8,980 nucleotides of DNA from contig JANNVK010000041.1 of assembly GCA_031414415.1 (NCBI GenBank), positions 1 to 8,980 on the forward strand, written 5' to 3'. Made by a program: the position numbers and the translations under genes. The notes under the pieces were generated by a model. That model was not told where the DNA came from. It ran no database searches and saw nothing but the letters and a program-made list of their open reading frames with translations. The stretch comes from JANNVK01 sp031414415 (GTDB lineage: Bacteria; Acidobacteriota; Blastocatellia; Pyrinomonadales; Pyrinomonadaceae). Each line of letters starts with the position of its first letter. Positions within the stretch are counted from its first letter, which is position 1. Positions 1 through 6,147 of the stretch are shown piece by piece.

Positions 1-514
1 TCAGAGATGTGGATTGAAACGTTTTTCCTTTGTGCAAATTGCACAAAACCGCATCGATTTCATCTCTGATTCGTCAGAGATGTGGATTGAAACATTTGAG
101 TTGCGTCCATTTTTACTCCTGATCAAAAATTTCATCTCTGATTCGTCAGAGATGTGGATTGAAACGGGTTGTAGGCACAAAAAAAACCGTGATAACTCCA
201 TTTCATCTCTGATTCGTCAGAGATGTGGATTGAAACTGACTTTGAAGAACTCAGCTTCCGCCCTCGTGCTTATTTCATCTCTGATTCGTCAGAGATGTGG
301 ATTGAAACACTACTTTTGTTGATAGCGAAATTACCGCAGTAAATTTCATCTCTGATTCGTCAGAGATGTGGATTGAAACCTGATTCACAATTCATCATTC
401 ACACTTCACACTTCACACTTCACAATTCATCATTCACAATTCATAATTCATAATTCATAATTCATAATTCACAATTAATTTCATCTCTGATTCGTCAGAG
501 ATGTGGATTGAAAC
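1..514 (+). CRISPR. CRISPR array, 3' (trailer) end, 7 repeats
   Basis: Six full 37-nt repeats lie at 57-93, 129-165, 200-236, 272-308, 343-379 and 478-514, and the last 20 nt of another at 1-20. All visible copies are identical. Each begins ATTTCATCTCTGA, continues TTCGTCAGAGATG and ends TGGATTGAAAC. Spacers are 36, 35, 34, 35, 34 and 98 nt. The repeat carries a perfect 9-bp inverted repeat, CATCTCTGA/TCAGAGATG, around a TTCG loop. Its 3' end ATTGAAAC matches the 8-nt 5' handle of crRNAs in class 1 (type I or III) systems, so the array is probably transcribed on the plus strand. The leader and newest spacers would then lie left of the window, and 514 is the old, trailer end. No cas gene is visible, so the subtype is not decided. 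The last repeat is not degenerate, which is slightly unusual for a trailer end. Confidence 0.97.
384..474. repeat. Heptamer tandem repeat (13 units) filling the last CRISPR spacer
   Basis: The 98-nt interval between the last two CRISPR repeats (380-477) holds 13 uninterrupted heptamers: TTCACAA, TTCATCA, TTCACAC three times, TTCACAA, TTCATCA, TTCACAA, TTCATAA four times, TTCACAA. Only 4 nt before and 3 nt after are outside the phase. The consensus is TTCAYAA with the last two positions variable. The tract is almost three times the length of the other spacers. Related heptamers on the other strand follow atpA (8935-8962). Heptameric short tandem repeats between genes are known from cyanobacteria (STRR sequences); here they sit inside a CRISPR array. 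Confidence 0.93.
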
Positions 515-694
515 CGGTTGAATCTGCTTGTCATTATCTCACTGTTGTTAGCATAAGGGCTTCATCTGAGTCTGTAATTGCCTATACGCTCAAACGGGTA
601 GCTTAAAATCTTTAATTCGCAATCGTATTAATAACGAAACCAACAAAATCACGAAAATTTCTTAATTTAATAATCTGTGATTATTTCAAATGGG
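515..694. other. Gene-free interval between CRISPR trailer and folK
   Basis: This stretch carries no convincing coding sequence on either strand and no further CRISPR repeat or degenerate repeat remnant. Its only visible structure is the small hairpin near the folK stop (669-685). If the array is transcribed on the plus strand, this is its trailer, so it would not be expected to hold the leader promoter. Confidence 0.6.
669..685 (-). terminator. folK: Possible weak terminator after folK
   Basis: AATAATC-TGT-GATTATT is a perfect 7-bp inverted repeat with a 3-nt loop, about 10 nt beyond the folK stop. The stem is AT-rich and is not followed by a clean T run on the minus strand. It could act as a weak terminator, or be chance in AT-rich DNA. 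Confidence 0.25.
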
Positions 695-1207
695 TTAATC
701 TTCAAAATCAGCATTCCAACGTTGGACTTTTGATTTATCTGGCGTGGCTTCGAGTAATTGCTGAATTGTTGACTGAAAAATTGGATGAACAAGATGCGGA
801 GAAAGTTCGGCGAGCGGAACGAGAACAAAATTTCGCAGATGAAGTCTCGGGTGCGGAAGAGTTAAAAAGTTTGTTTGCTTATGTTTATCGCCATAAATTA
901 ATAAATCTAAATCGGCAGTTCGCGGAGCTTGTTGAAATTTGTGCCTTCGCCCGAGCAGATATTCGATGCGTATCATTCTCGCTAACATTTGTTCGGGCGT
1001 AATGTTTGTAATCTGAACTTCGACGACCATATTAAGATAATTTTCGTGACTTTCAACACCGACAGGTTCGGTTTCATAAATTGCTGAAAGCCTCGAAACT
1101 ACAAAACTTGCTTCGAGCAAACCTCGAACCGCAAGCAGTAAATTTCCTGCTTTATCACCCAAATTCGAACCGAGCGAAATGTAAGCTGTGATTATTTCGT
1201 TTTCCAC
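695..1207 (-). CDS. folK: 2-amino-4-hydroxy-6-hydroxymethyldihydropteridine pyrophosphokinase (HPPK)
   Basis: The product transfers pyrophosphate from ATP to 6-hydroxymethyl-7,8-dihydropterin, the step before dihydropteroate synthase in cytoplasmic folate synthesis. The 170-residue protein matches the usual HPPK length and is full length. Seen motifs: SLGSNLGDK (11-19), YETEPVG (44-50, pterin side), the PRTADLDLLIYGD segment (95-107) with the two Mg-binding aspartates D99 and D101, and PHPRLHLRNFVLVPLAEL (118-135), the family signature near the C-terminus. Family members often read PRTLDLDLL, so A98 is a small variation. Translation starts at a GTG (1205-1207). No Shine-Dalgarno sequence is visible, and no ATG fits between it and the conserved LGSNLG segment. 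It stands alone, divergent from the gene at 1295, with no other folate gene nearby in the window. Confidence 0.95.
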   Translation of the reverse strand: MENEIITAYISLGSNLGDKAGNLLLAVRGLLEASFVVSRLSAIYETEPVGVESHENYLNMVVEVQITNITPEQMLARMIRIEYLLGRRHKFQQAPRTADLDLLIYGDKHKQTNFLTLPHPRLHLRNFVLVPLAELSPHLVHPIFQSTIQQLLEATPDKSKVQRWNADFED

Positions 1208-1294
1208 AAATTTTGTTAATTCGCCGTTAGTTTGCTAAATATTGCGAATAATTGCAAGAAATTATGGTGTATCTTTTGAAATTTTGCGATGTAA

Positions 1295-2638
1295 ATGTTT
1301 CAATCAGATAAGGTTTTTAATCAAAATTCGGTCTTTATTTTTGAACAAATGACACGCAGAAAATTTCGCAACAGCCACAACAGCACGCTTTCGGCAAGGT
1401 CATATCAAGAACTCCTCGCCAATATACCAACGCCCGAAGTCTCGCGAACAGAACTACTTAGACTCATTCGCGGTGGCGAAGATACTTATTTTGAACTAAA
1501 AATTAAACTTTCAAATTCTGAAAAAATTGCTCAAGGAATAATCGCACTCGCCAATACTGATGGCGGAATGTTTATTTTTGGCGTTTCAGATCAATTACGG
1601 ATTGAAGGCGTCGAAAATGCGATTACAGTCCGCGATGAACTCGTAAGAATTTGCCGCGAAGAAATTTTTCCGCCGCTGGTTCCGCTAATAAATTGCATTG
1701 CATTTGATAACGGCAGACAGATTGTTGTCCTCGAAGTTGTCGGCAAAAAGCCACCATATCGCACTCGCGATGGCAGATTTTATATGCGTTTTGGTGCAGA
1801 AAAACGTGAAGCAACTCGCGAAGAACTTTCTGTTTGGCTTGATGAAATTCGTCCGCTTTTTTACGAAAATATTCCGGTTATTGGTTCGTCTGAAAAAGAC
1901 ATCGACGACGGACTTTTATGGACTTTTGCCAAAGCCTTTGAAGACGAAATTGACAGCAAATTTGCGTGGGAAACCAATGAATTTTTGCGGAAAGATTTGT
2001 TGCTCGCGGTTGGTTCAAACGAAGAAATTACGCCAACAACAGCCGCGATTTTGCTTTTTGGAAAAAATGACAGAGTTGCGGAGTTAGTTCCAAGATCGAT
2101 TGTCCATCTAACAAGATTTGGCGGCGAAAATATTGAATCGCAAATTATTGAAAAATCAGTAGTTAGCGGAAATTTGCTGACACTTTTTGAACAGGCTTTG
2201 AGGTTCGCAAATCGTTACTGTGATTTGATTGATGACAAAACAAAAACTCGCCCAAAAGTCGAAAATTCGCCAGTTCAAGCTCGTGGAACATATCATCGAA
2301 AATCAATTCGCGAAGCAATCGCAAACGCTCTGATGCACCGCGATTTAGCCATTAGAGACGTGACAACTCGGATCAATATTTTTGATAAAACTATTGAAAT
2401 TCTCAATCCGCGACGAACAAATGGATTCGTGCCGCCGGCTTCAAAAGCGATTCGCTATGGAATTACCCAACGAATAAATCCGCAAATTGCATCAATTTTT
2501 TCAAAACCTGAATACGGAATCGAAGATTTGAACGGAAGTCTGCCAAATATCTTACGAGAAACTCGCGAATTTTCCGGCAAACGAACCGAAATTTACACAA
2601 CAAACGACGAGTTTCGGTTGAAAATTTATTCAAATTAA
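1295..2638 (+). CDS. Schlafen AlbA_2 domain protein (COG2865-like, putative nucleic acid binding)
   Basis: The 447-residue soluble protein shows the architecture of COG2865-type 'putative DNA-binding / RecG-related' proteins. The N-terminal AlbA_2 (Schlafen-fold) domain is about residues 60-180, with YFELK (65-69), IALANTDGGMFIFGVSD (83-99) and YRTRDGRFYMRFG (155-167). A C-terminal segment resembles the GHKL ATPase-like part of the family: REAIANALMHRDLAI (339-353) and INIFDKTIEILNPRR (360-374). Relatives usually have NPGG where this has NPRR, and the later glycine-rich segment is reduced to NGSLPN (413-418), so ATP binding is doubtful. There is no obvious C-terminal winged helix. Biological role unknown: members have been described as transcriptional regulators, and Schlafen-type domains also occur in defence proteins. 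The start is uncertain: ATG 1295 is the longest choice, and ATG 1349 (MTRRKF) would lose only a non-conserved 18-residue lead. No clear Shine-Dalgarno sequence precedes either. Confidence 0.8.
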   Translation: MFQSDKVFNQNSVFIFEQMTRRKFRNSHNSTLSARSYQELLANIPTPEVSRTELLRLIRGGEDTYFELKIKLSNSEKIAQGIIALANTDGGMFIFGVSDQLRIEGVENAITVRDELVRICREEIFPPLVPLINCIAFDNGRQIVVLEVVGKKPPYRTRDGRFYMRFGAEKREATREELSVWLDEIRPLFYENIPVIGSSEKDIDDGLLWTFAKAFEDEIDSKFAWETNEFLRKDLLLAVGSNEEITPTTAAILLFGKNDRVAELVPRSIVHLTRFGGENIESQIIEKSVVSGNLLTLFEQALRFANRYCDLIDDKTKTRPKVENSPVQARGTYHRKSIREAIANALMHRDLAIRDVTTRINIFDKTIEILNPRRTNGFVPPASKAIRYGITQRINPQIASIFSKPEYGIEDLNGSLPNILRETREFSGKRTEIYTTNDEFRLKIYSN

Positions 2639-2644
2639 GCACAA

Positions 2645-2705
2645 GGCAGAAACGCGACCGTCAGGAAGTGTGTCAAACACACTCCTTAACAGTCGCGTTT
2701 CCGCC
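2645..2705. terminator. 61-bp palindrome between convergent genes, probable bidirectional terminator
   Basis: GGCAGAAACGCGAC at the left pairs with GTCGCGTTTCCGCC at the right (13 of 14 positions). Inside lies a second stem, AGGAAGTGTGT against ACACACTCCT, closed by a CAA loop; the two stems are separated by short imperfect bulges. It sits 6 nt after the stop of the AlbA_2 gene and 10 nt after the stop of the opposing gene, where a shared terminator is expected. There is no strong T run on either side, so it may instead be a copy of a dispersed REP-like palindrome, or both. Confidence 0.6.
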
Positions 2706-2715
2706 ATTTGGTAGG

Positions 2716-4767
2716 TTATTTTCCGTCAGTTGGTTCACCTTTTTTTGACGAAGGTGGCGGTGGCGAAGGTTTTTTGTCTTCTTGCCGCGGTTGTTCGCGT
2801 GGTTGTTCGCGAGGTTTTTCTTGTCGCGGCTGCTCTTGCCGTGGCTGTTCGCGTGGTTGCTCACGTGGTTGTTCACGAGGCTGCGGCTGTTGACGCGGTT
2901 CTTCGCGACGCGGTTGCTCACGCGGTTTCTCGTAAATCGGCTGAGACGGCGGATCGTAACGCGGTTTTCGTTCCTCTTGGCGAGGCTGTTCGCGTGGTTG
3001 TTCGGCTGGTTTCCGATCTTCATCGCTTCGCAGTCGAACTGCCGGCTTTCTATCGGTATTTTCCGTTCCAGTTTGCGTTGTCGGATAATCATCTTTTGGT
3101 CGAGGTCTGACAGCCGGACGATTCTCAGGCGATTTTACTTCTTCGTTTTGAGCCAAAGGTGGACGTTTTACTGCTCCGGTTCCACGAACATTTTCTTCGG
3201 AAGACTGACCATTATTATCGACTGGCGGTTGACGATCGACTGGTTGACGGCGATCGAAAATCTTTTCGTTACGCAAGCTATCATCGAGTTTTACGCCAGA
3301 TTCGCGTTTTGTAACACCAATTTTAACGGCAGTTTCTGAATTAACAAATATCGGCGGTGTTGATAAAACTTCACGTCCAGGTTTTCTGTCTTCAAAAGTT
3401 GGAAGATTTTTTACGCCTCTATCTGTGTTTGGGTCGGCTTTGATAATGTCACCAGCGATAGTAATCGGCGGTCTTTTAATTCCATCAACACTTCGCCCAA
3501 ACTTATCGGTTGGCATTGAAATAACTCCGCCAGGTGGAATTATTATGTGACCTCTGCCATCGCCCTTCATTTGATCTTCGCGAATTGGTCGCGGATTAAT
3601 AATTGTCGTGTTGTTAATGATAGTTGTGTTGTTGATTATTGTGTTGTTTCCGCCACGACCACGACCTCTGCAATAATAGTTGTAATCGTTATAACCATAA
3701 TGATACGGCAATGGATACCAATAAACTGATGGTCCGCCCCACGAAATAATTACGAGTGCAGGTTGCCACCAACTTCGGTTTCCGCGTCGCGAACTATATG
3801 GCGACCAAGACCAAAATCCGCTATCATAAACCCAACGTCCATGATGATATGTTGCCCAACCCCAAGGTTCATCGTTGATCCACGTCCAGCCATATGGCGA
3901 AACCCAACGCCAGCTTCCGTATCTGTAAGGTGACCAATCTGAATATCCGCGAATTGAACGATCATAAGGTCGCCAAACGTAGCCATATTTTTTGGTGTAA
4001 ATCCATTCGCCGTTGTCTTCTAAATCTTCGGCACCATACATATCTCGATCATAATATTTATCGTAAGAAGCATTTTGCAGACGTTTCGATGTTTGCTGAT
4101 CGCGGTCTAAAACCCAGTTAGCAAAATCATCGACATAACTCGATGCGTCAGTTGTTTCCCACTCGCCCGAATTATTTCCGTCAAGATAAAGTCTCGCACT
4201 TCGACCATTTTTGACAATAAATCCCGAATTGTCTGAGTAAACTCTCGCTTGTCCATTATCAGTGACCGAAACGCGAACTTCTTTATTATTTTTGTCGCCA
4301 GCATCAACACGATAAAGTCCTGATTTTAATATAGTAATTGTCGAATTTGGAGCATCTAGTTCGAAGTAACTTCTGTCTTTGTCAAAGTTTAGGGTTCGCA
4401 AACTAAGAGTTCCTTGCGGCAAACTTATCGCGATTCCGGCATCTCTCAGAGTGACAACTTTGAGGTAAGAATTTTCAGCCAAACGTAAAAAACTGTTTGA
4501 ATCAAATTGAATTTCTGCACGCGAATTAGCGTTTGTTGCAACCTGATCGCCTTCGACAAGCGGTAAGTTTTGCGTAGCTTTTTCCCAGTCTTGACTATCT
4601 GCACGGCGAACCTGGACATCGCCGCTAATAAAACTGATTCGCGAAACTCTCGCGGTAATTTGCGGAACTGTGTCGTCTGTGTCGTATCCAAAAACACTCG
4701 ACGAGAAAATCAGGGGTAATACGAAAATCGCCCAGATAAGGCTTTTCATTGAATTAGTCGATTTCAT
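2716..4767 (-). CDS. Secreted FecR / DUF6600-type protein with PREQ-repeat tail
   Basis: The 683-residue protein is exported and of unknown function. Residues 1-27 form a signal peptide: lysines, then a hydrophobic core LIWAIFVLPLIF (10-21) and likely cleavage near SVFG-Y. Residues about 42-190 look like a FecR domain (SFISGDVQVRR, LVEGDQVATNANSRAEIQF, LRLAENSYLKV), best known from FecR anti-sigma regulators but here without a transmembrane anchor or sigma-factor partner. Residues about 253-350 are Trp/Tyr/Gly-rich (YGSWRWVSPYGWTWINDEPW, then YHHGRWVYDSGFWSW), as in DUF6600. Next come three NTTIIN-type repeats (374-391), then a disordered Pro/Arg/Glu/Gln tail (392-683) with PREQ repeats. The ATG at 4767 is favoured over an internal ATG at 4749 because GGAGA lies 7 nt upstream (4775-4779). 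A surface or periplasmic protein is the likeliest reading; the charged tail could bind polymers, but that is inference. Confidence 0.8.
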   Translation of the reverse strand: MKSTNSMKSLIWAIFVLPLIFSSSVFGYDTDDTVPQITARVSRISFISGDVQVRRADSQDWEKATQNLPLVEGDQVATNANSRAEIQFDSNSFLRLAENSYLKVVTLRDAGIAISLPQGTLSLRTLNFDKDRSYFELDAPNSTITILKSGLYRVDAGDKNNKEVRVSVTDNGQARVYSDNSGFIVKNGRSARLYLDGNNSGEWETTDASSYVDDFANWVLDRDQQTSKRLQNASYDKYYDRDMYGAEDLEDNGEWIYTKKYGYVWRPYDRSIRGYSDWSPYRYGSWRWVSPYGWTWINDEPWGWATYHHGRWVYDSGFWSWSPYSSRRGNRSWWQPALVIISWGGPSVYWYPLPYHYGYNDYNYYCRGRGRGGNNTIINNTTIINNTTIINPRPIREDQMKGDGRGHIIIPPGGVISMPTDKFGRSVDGIKRPPITIAGDIIKADPNTDRGVKNLPTFEDRKPGREVLSTPPIFVNSETAVKIGVTKRESGVKLDDSLRNEKIFDRRQPVDRQPPVDNNGQSSEENVRGTGAVKRPPLAQNEEVKSPENRPAVRPRPKDDYPTTQTGTENTDRKPAVRLRSDEDRKPAEQPREQPRQEERKPRYDPPSQPIYEKPREQPRREEPRQQPQPREQPREQPREQPRQEQPRQEKPREQPREQPRQEDKKPSPPPPSSKKGEPTDGK
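2779..3000 (-). repeat. Coding repeat: PREQ/PRQE units in C-terminal tail
   Basis: On the minus strand this DNA encodes about residues 590-663 of the DUF6600-type protein, rich in 4-residue units PREQ, PRQE and PRRE. The longest regular run is PREQPREQPREQ at 629-640. The underlying 12-nt units vary in their synonymous codons, so the peptide pattern is kept better than the DNA. This suggests selection on the protein, or an old expansion. Such Pro/Arg/Glu/Gln repeats are expected to be extended and unstructured. Confidence 0.8.
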
Positions 4768-4875
4768 TAGTTTTTCTCCAATTTTAATTATTTTGTTCTC
4801 TCAGGGAAGAGTTATTGAAGTTCGTTGCAAAACTTATGCCGTCTTATTTATCAGTATTTGGATAAAAGTGAAACG

Positions 4876-4992
4876 TATTTTTACACTATTTCGTGCCTTT
4901 TTTGACGATATGGAATACTTATTACTATGCTTGACCACTAATAATTTGGCGTGATATTCTAATTCCTTTTGATAGCAGTCTATTTTTACACT
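4876..4992. repeat. Pair of 12-nt direct repeats in divergent promoter region
   Basis: TATTTTTACACT occurs exactly at 4876-4887 and 4981-4992, 105 bp apart start to start, which is ten turns at 10.5 bp per turn. Both copies lie in the 271-bp gene-free region between the secreted-protein gene and the ATP synthase genes, flanking the promoter candidates. They could be sites for a shared DNA-binding protein. No known operator was recognised. Confidence 0.4.
4902..4960 (+). promoter_or_regulatory. Candidate tandem sigma-70-type promoters for the atp operon
   Basis: Two candidates are visible. The first is TTGACG (4902-4907), 18 nt, TATGCT (4926-4931). The second is TTGACC (4931-4936), 18 nt, TATTCT (4955-4960) with an extended -10 TG at 4952-4953. 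The second is the better match and would start RNA near 4967, leaving about 70 nt of leader before the b' gene. Consensus matching in AT-rich DNA gives false hits. No confident promoter was found for the minus-strand gene in the same region. Confidence 0.4.
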
Positions 4993-5038
4993 GCTTATTC
5001 AGATTCATTTACTATATATACTTGTTTTTACTTTAATT

Positions 5039-5497
5039 ATGTCTGTTTTAGCTTTTGCAGAAGGTGGCGGAATTCAACTCGTTCCTGATGGGACAATTTT
5101 TGTGCATATTGCATTGATTTTGTTGATGATATGGATTTTGAATCGCACTTTATTTCGTCCAATCAATCGCATTTTGGCGAGTCGTGAAAAAAATACTGGC
5201 GGACGTTCGGGCGAAGCTAACCAGATTTTAAATCAAGTTGCTGATAAAGAAATTGCCTACAACAACAACTTGCGTGATGTTCGAACTGAAAGTTACGAAT
5301 TGATTGAAGCTCAACGCGGACAAGCAGTTGCAGTTCGTCAAGGTCGCTTAGATGCAGTCAAAAACGAAATCGTTGATCTCGTTTCGCGTGAGAAAGCTGG
5401 AGTTGAAACTCAATCTGGCACCGCAAAAAATGATTTAGCAAAAGACGCTGAGAAACTTGCAGAGAAAATTAGTTCAAATATTTTGAAAACAGCCTAG
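5039..5497 (+). CDS. atpF': ATP synthase F0 subunit b' (B-like)
   Basis: The product is one of the two peripheral-stalk b-type subunits that tie the F1 head to the membrane part of F-type ATP synthase. It is 152 residues long: a short N-terminus, one transmembrane helix at about 18-35 (GTIFVHIALILLMIWILN), the typical follow-on FRPINRILASRE (39-50), and a long charged helical region to the end. It differs from the following b gene, so the enzyme probably has a b'/b heterodimer, as known from cyanobacteria, chloroplasts and some Alphaproteobacteria. It is the first gene of the cluster, with 271 bp of non-coding DNA upstream and 77 bp before the b gene. No Shine-Dalgarno sequence is visible before the ATG. 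Which of the two is called b and which b' is from order and length only. Confidence 0.85.
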   Translation: MSVLAFAEGGGIQLVPDGTIFVHIALILLMIWILNRTLFRPINRILASREKNTGGRSGEANQILNQVADKEIAYNNNLRDVRTESYELIEAQRGQAVAVRQGRLDAVKNEIVDLVSREKAGVETQSGTAKNDLAKDAEKLAEKISSNILKTA

Positions 5498-5500
5498 GAA

Positions 5501-5570
5501 AGATTCAGATTCCAAATTGCATATTACAAACTGCATAAAAGAAATCTGAAACTTTGAACCTGAAACTTTT
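5501..5570. repeat. Degenerate heptamer-periodic tract between b' and b genes
   Basis: Ten 7-nt units can be read in one phase: AGATTCA, GATTCCA, AATTGCA, TATTACA, AACTGCA, TAAAAGA, AATCTGA, AACTTTG, AACCTGA, AACTTTT. The last four alternate as AAYCTGA/AACTTTK. The period is the same as in the CRISPR tract and the tract after atpA, but the unit sequence differs. The whole gap from the b' stop to the b ATG is 77 nt, also a multiple of seven. Confidence 0.65.
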
Positions 5571-5574
5571 ACAT

Positions 5575-6147
5575 ATGCTCGCCTTAATTTTTAGTTTTAT
5601 TTTTTTAATTGCTGGTTCTGCTAGTTCAGGCGGTTCAGCATTCGACAATTTTTGGGAAACATATTTCAATAATCCCAATTTTCCGCTCTGGAAGTTTATA
5701 AATTTGGCGGCATTTGTTGCCTTGATGGTTTATTTAATTAAAAAACCTTTAAGTGAAGTTTTCAAAGCAAAACGTGAAGTTATTCGTGCTGAGTTAATAA
5801 AAGCTGAAGAAGAAAAACAAACAGCATTGGCGAAACTTACGGAAATTGAAGCAAAAACAGCACGTTTGGAAACGGAAAAAGACCAAATTCGTTTGAAAGC
5901 CCAAGTTGAAGCCGACAACGAAGCACGCCGGATTGCTGAACAAACTGAAACTGACTTGGCAAAAATGCGAACTCAAGCCGACAACGAAGTGTTGCGAATG
6001 AAAAAACAAGCTGAAAACGAACTTCGCAAGTTTTCTGCTGAAGAAAGTATTCGTCTTGCTGAAAAGTTGATTCGCGAAAAACTCGGAACTTCGAGCGATG
6101 CACAACTCGTTAAAGCTGGAATTGAAAATCTCGGAGGTGCAAAATAA
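5575..6147 (+). CDS. atpF: ATP synthase F0 subunit b
   Basis: The 190-residue product is a peripheral-stalk subunit of the F-type ATP synthase. The N-terminus is hydrophobic (ALIFSFIFLIAG, 3-14), like a signal peptide or an extra membrane segment, followed by a Gly/Ser stretch. The canonical membrane helix is FPLWKFINLAAFVALMVYLI (36-55), then KKPLSEVFKAKREVIRAEL and a long Lys/Glu/Ala-rich coiled coil. The end, SIRLAEKLIREKLG, is the usual delta-binding region of b subunits. ATG 5575 was chosen as start. An in-frame TTG at 5554 would add MNLKLLH, giving a lysine before the hydrophobic core as a signal peptide normally has, but that extension is made of the heptamer repeat. No Shine-Dalgarno sequence is seen for either. 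The stop overlaps the atpH start by one base (TAATG), pointing to translational coupling. Confidence 0.9.
   Translation: MLALIFSFIFLIAGSASSGGSAFDNFWETYFNNPNFPLWKFINLAAFVALMVYLIKKPLSEVFKAKREVIRAELIKAEEEKQTALAKLTEIEAKTARLETEKDQIRLKAQVEADNEARRIAEQTETDLAKMRTQADNEVLRMKKQAENELRKFSAEESIRLAEKLIREKLGTSSDAQLVKAGIENLGGAK
6133..6139 (+). promoter_or_regulatory. atpH: Strong ribosome binding site of atpH
   Basis: GGAGGTG lies inside the last codons of the b gene, 7 nt before the atpH ATG at 6147. It is the only near-perfect Shine-Dalgarno sequence in the ATP synthase cluster. Starts of b', b, PIN and alpha lack one. Confidence 0.8.

Noticed and set aside
1..322. Open frames on both strands across the CRISPR array encoding repeated ISDSSEMWIET-like or VSIHISDESEM-like peptides
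   Set aside because: They are translations of the CRISPR repeats; the repeat/spacer structure explains them fully.
730..1002. 90-codon plus-strand frame opposite folK
   Set aside because: It is antisense to clear HPPK motifs and resembles no known protein.
675..1198. 13-nt direct repeat CTGTGATTATTTC at 675-687 and 1186-1198, near the two ends of folK
   Set aside because: One match of this length is expected by chance in AT-rich DNA of this size; one copy is part of the small hairpin, the other lies in folK coding sequence. No sign that folk is a mobile unit.
1698..2087. 129-codon frame in another phase within the AlbA_2 gene
   Set aside because: The overlapping frame contains the conserved AlbA_2 and C-terminal motifs; this one has no recognisable features.
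2708..3339. Plus-strand frames opposite the PREQ tail, including a Cys/Gly-rich CRGCSRGCSRG pattern like a small metal-binding protein
   Set aside because: The pattern is the mirror of the PREQ codons on the minus strand, which has a long frame with signal peptide, domains and ribosome binding site.
4670..4954. 94-codon plus-strand frame across the divergent intergenic region
   Set aside because: It begins inside the secreted-protein gene on the other strand, has no ribosome binding site or recognisable motif, and runs through the promoter candidates.
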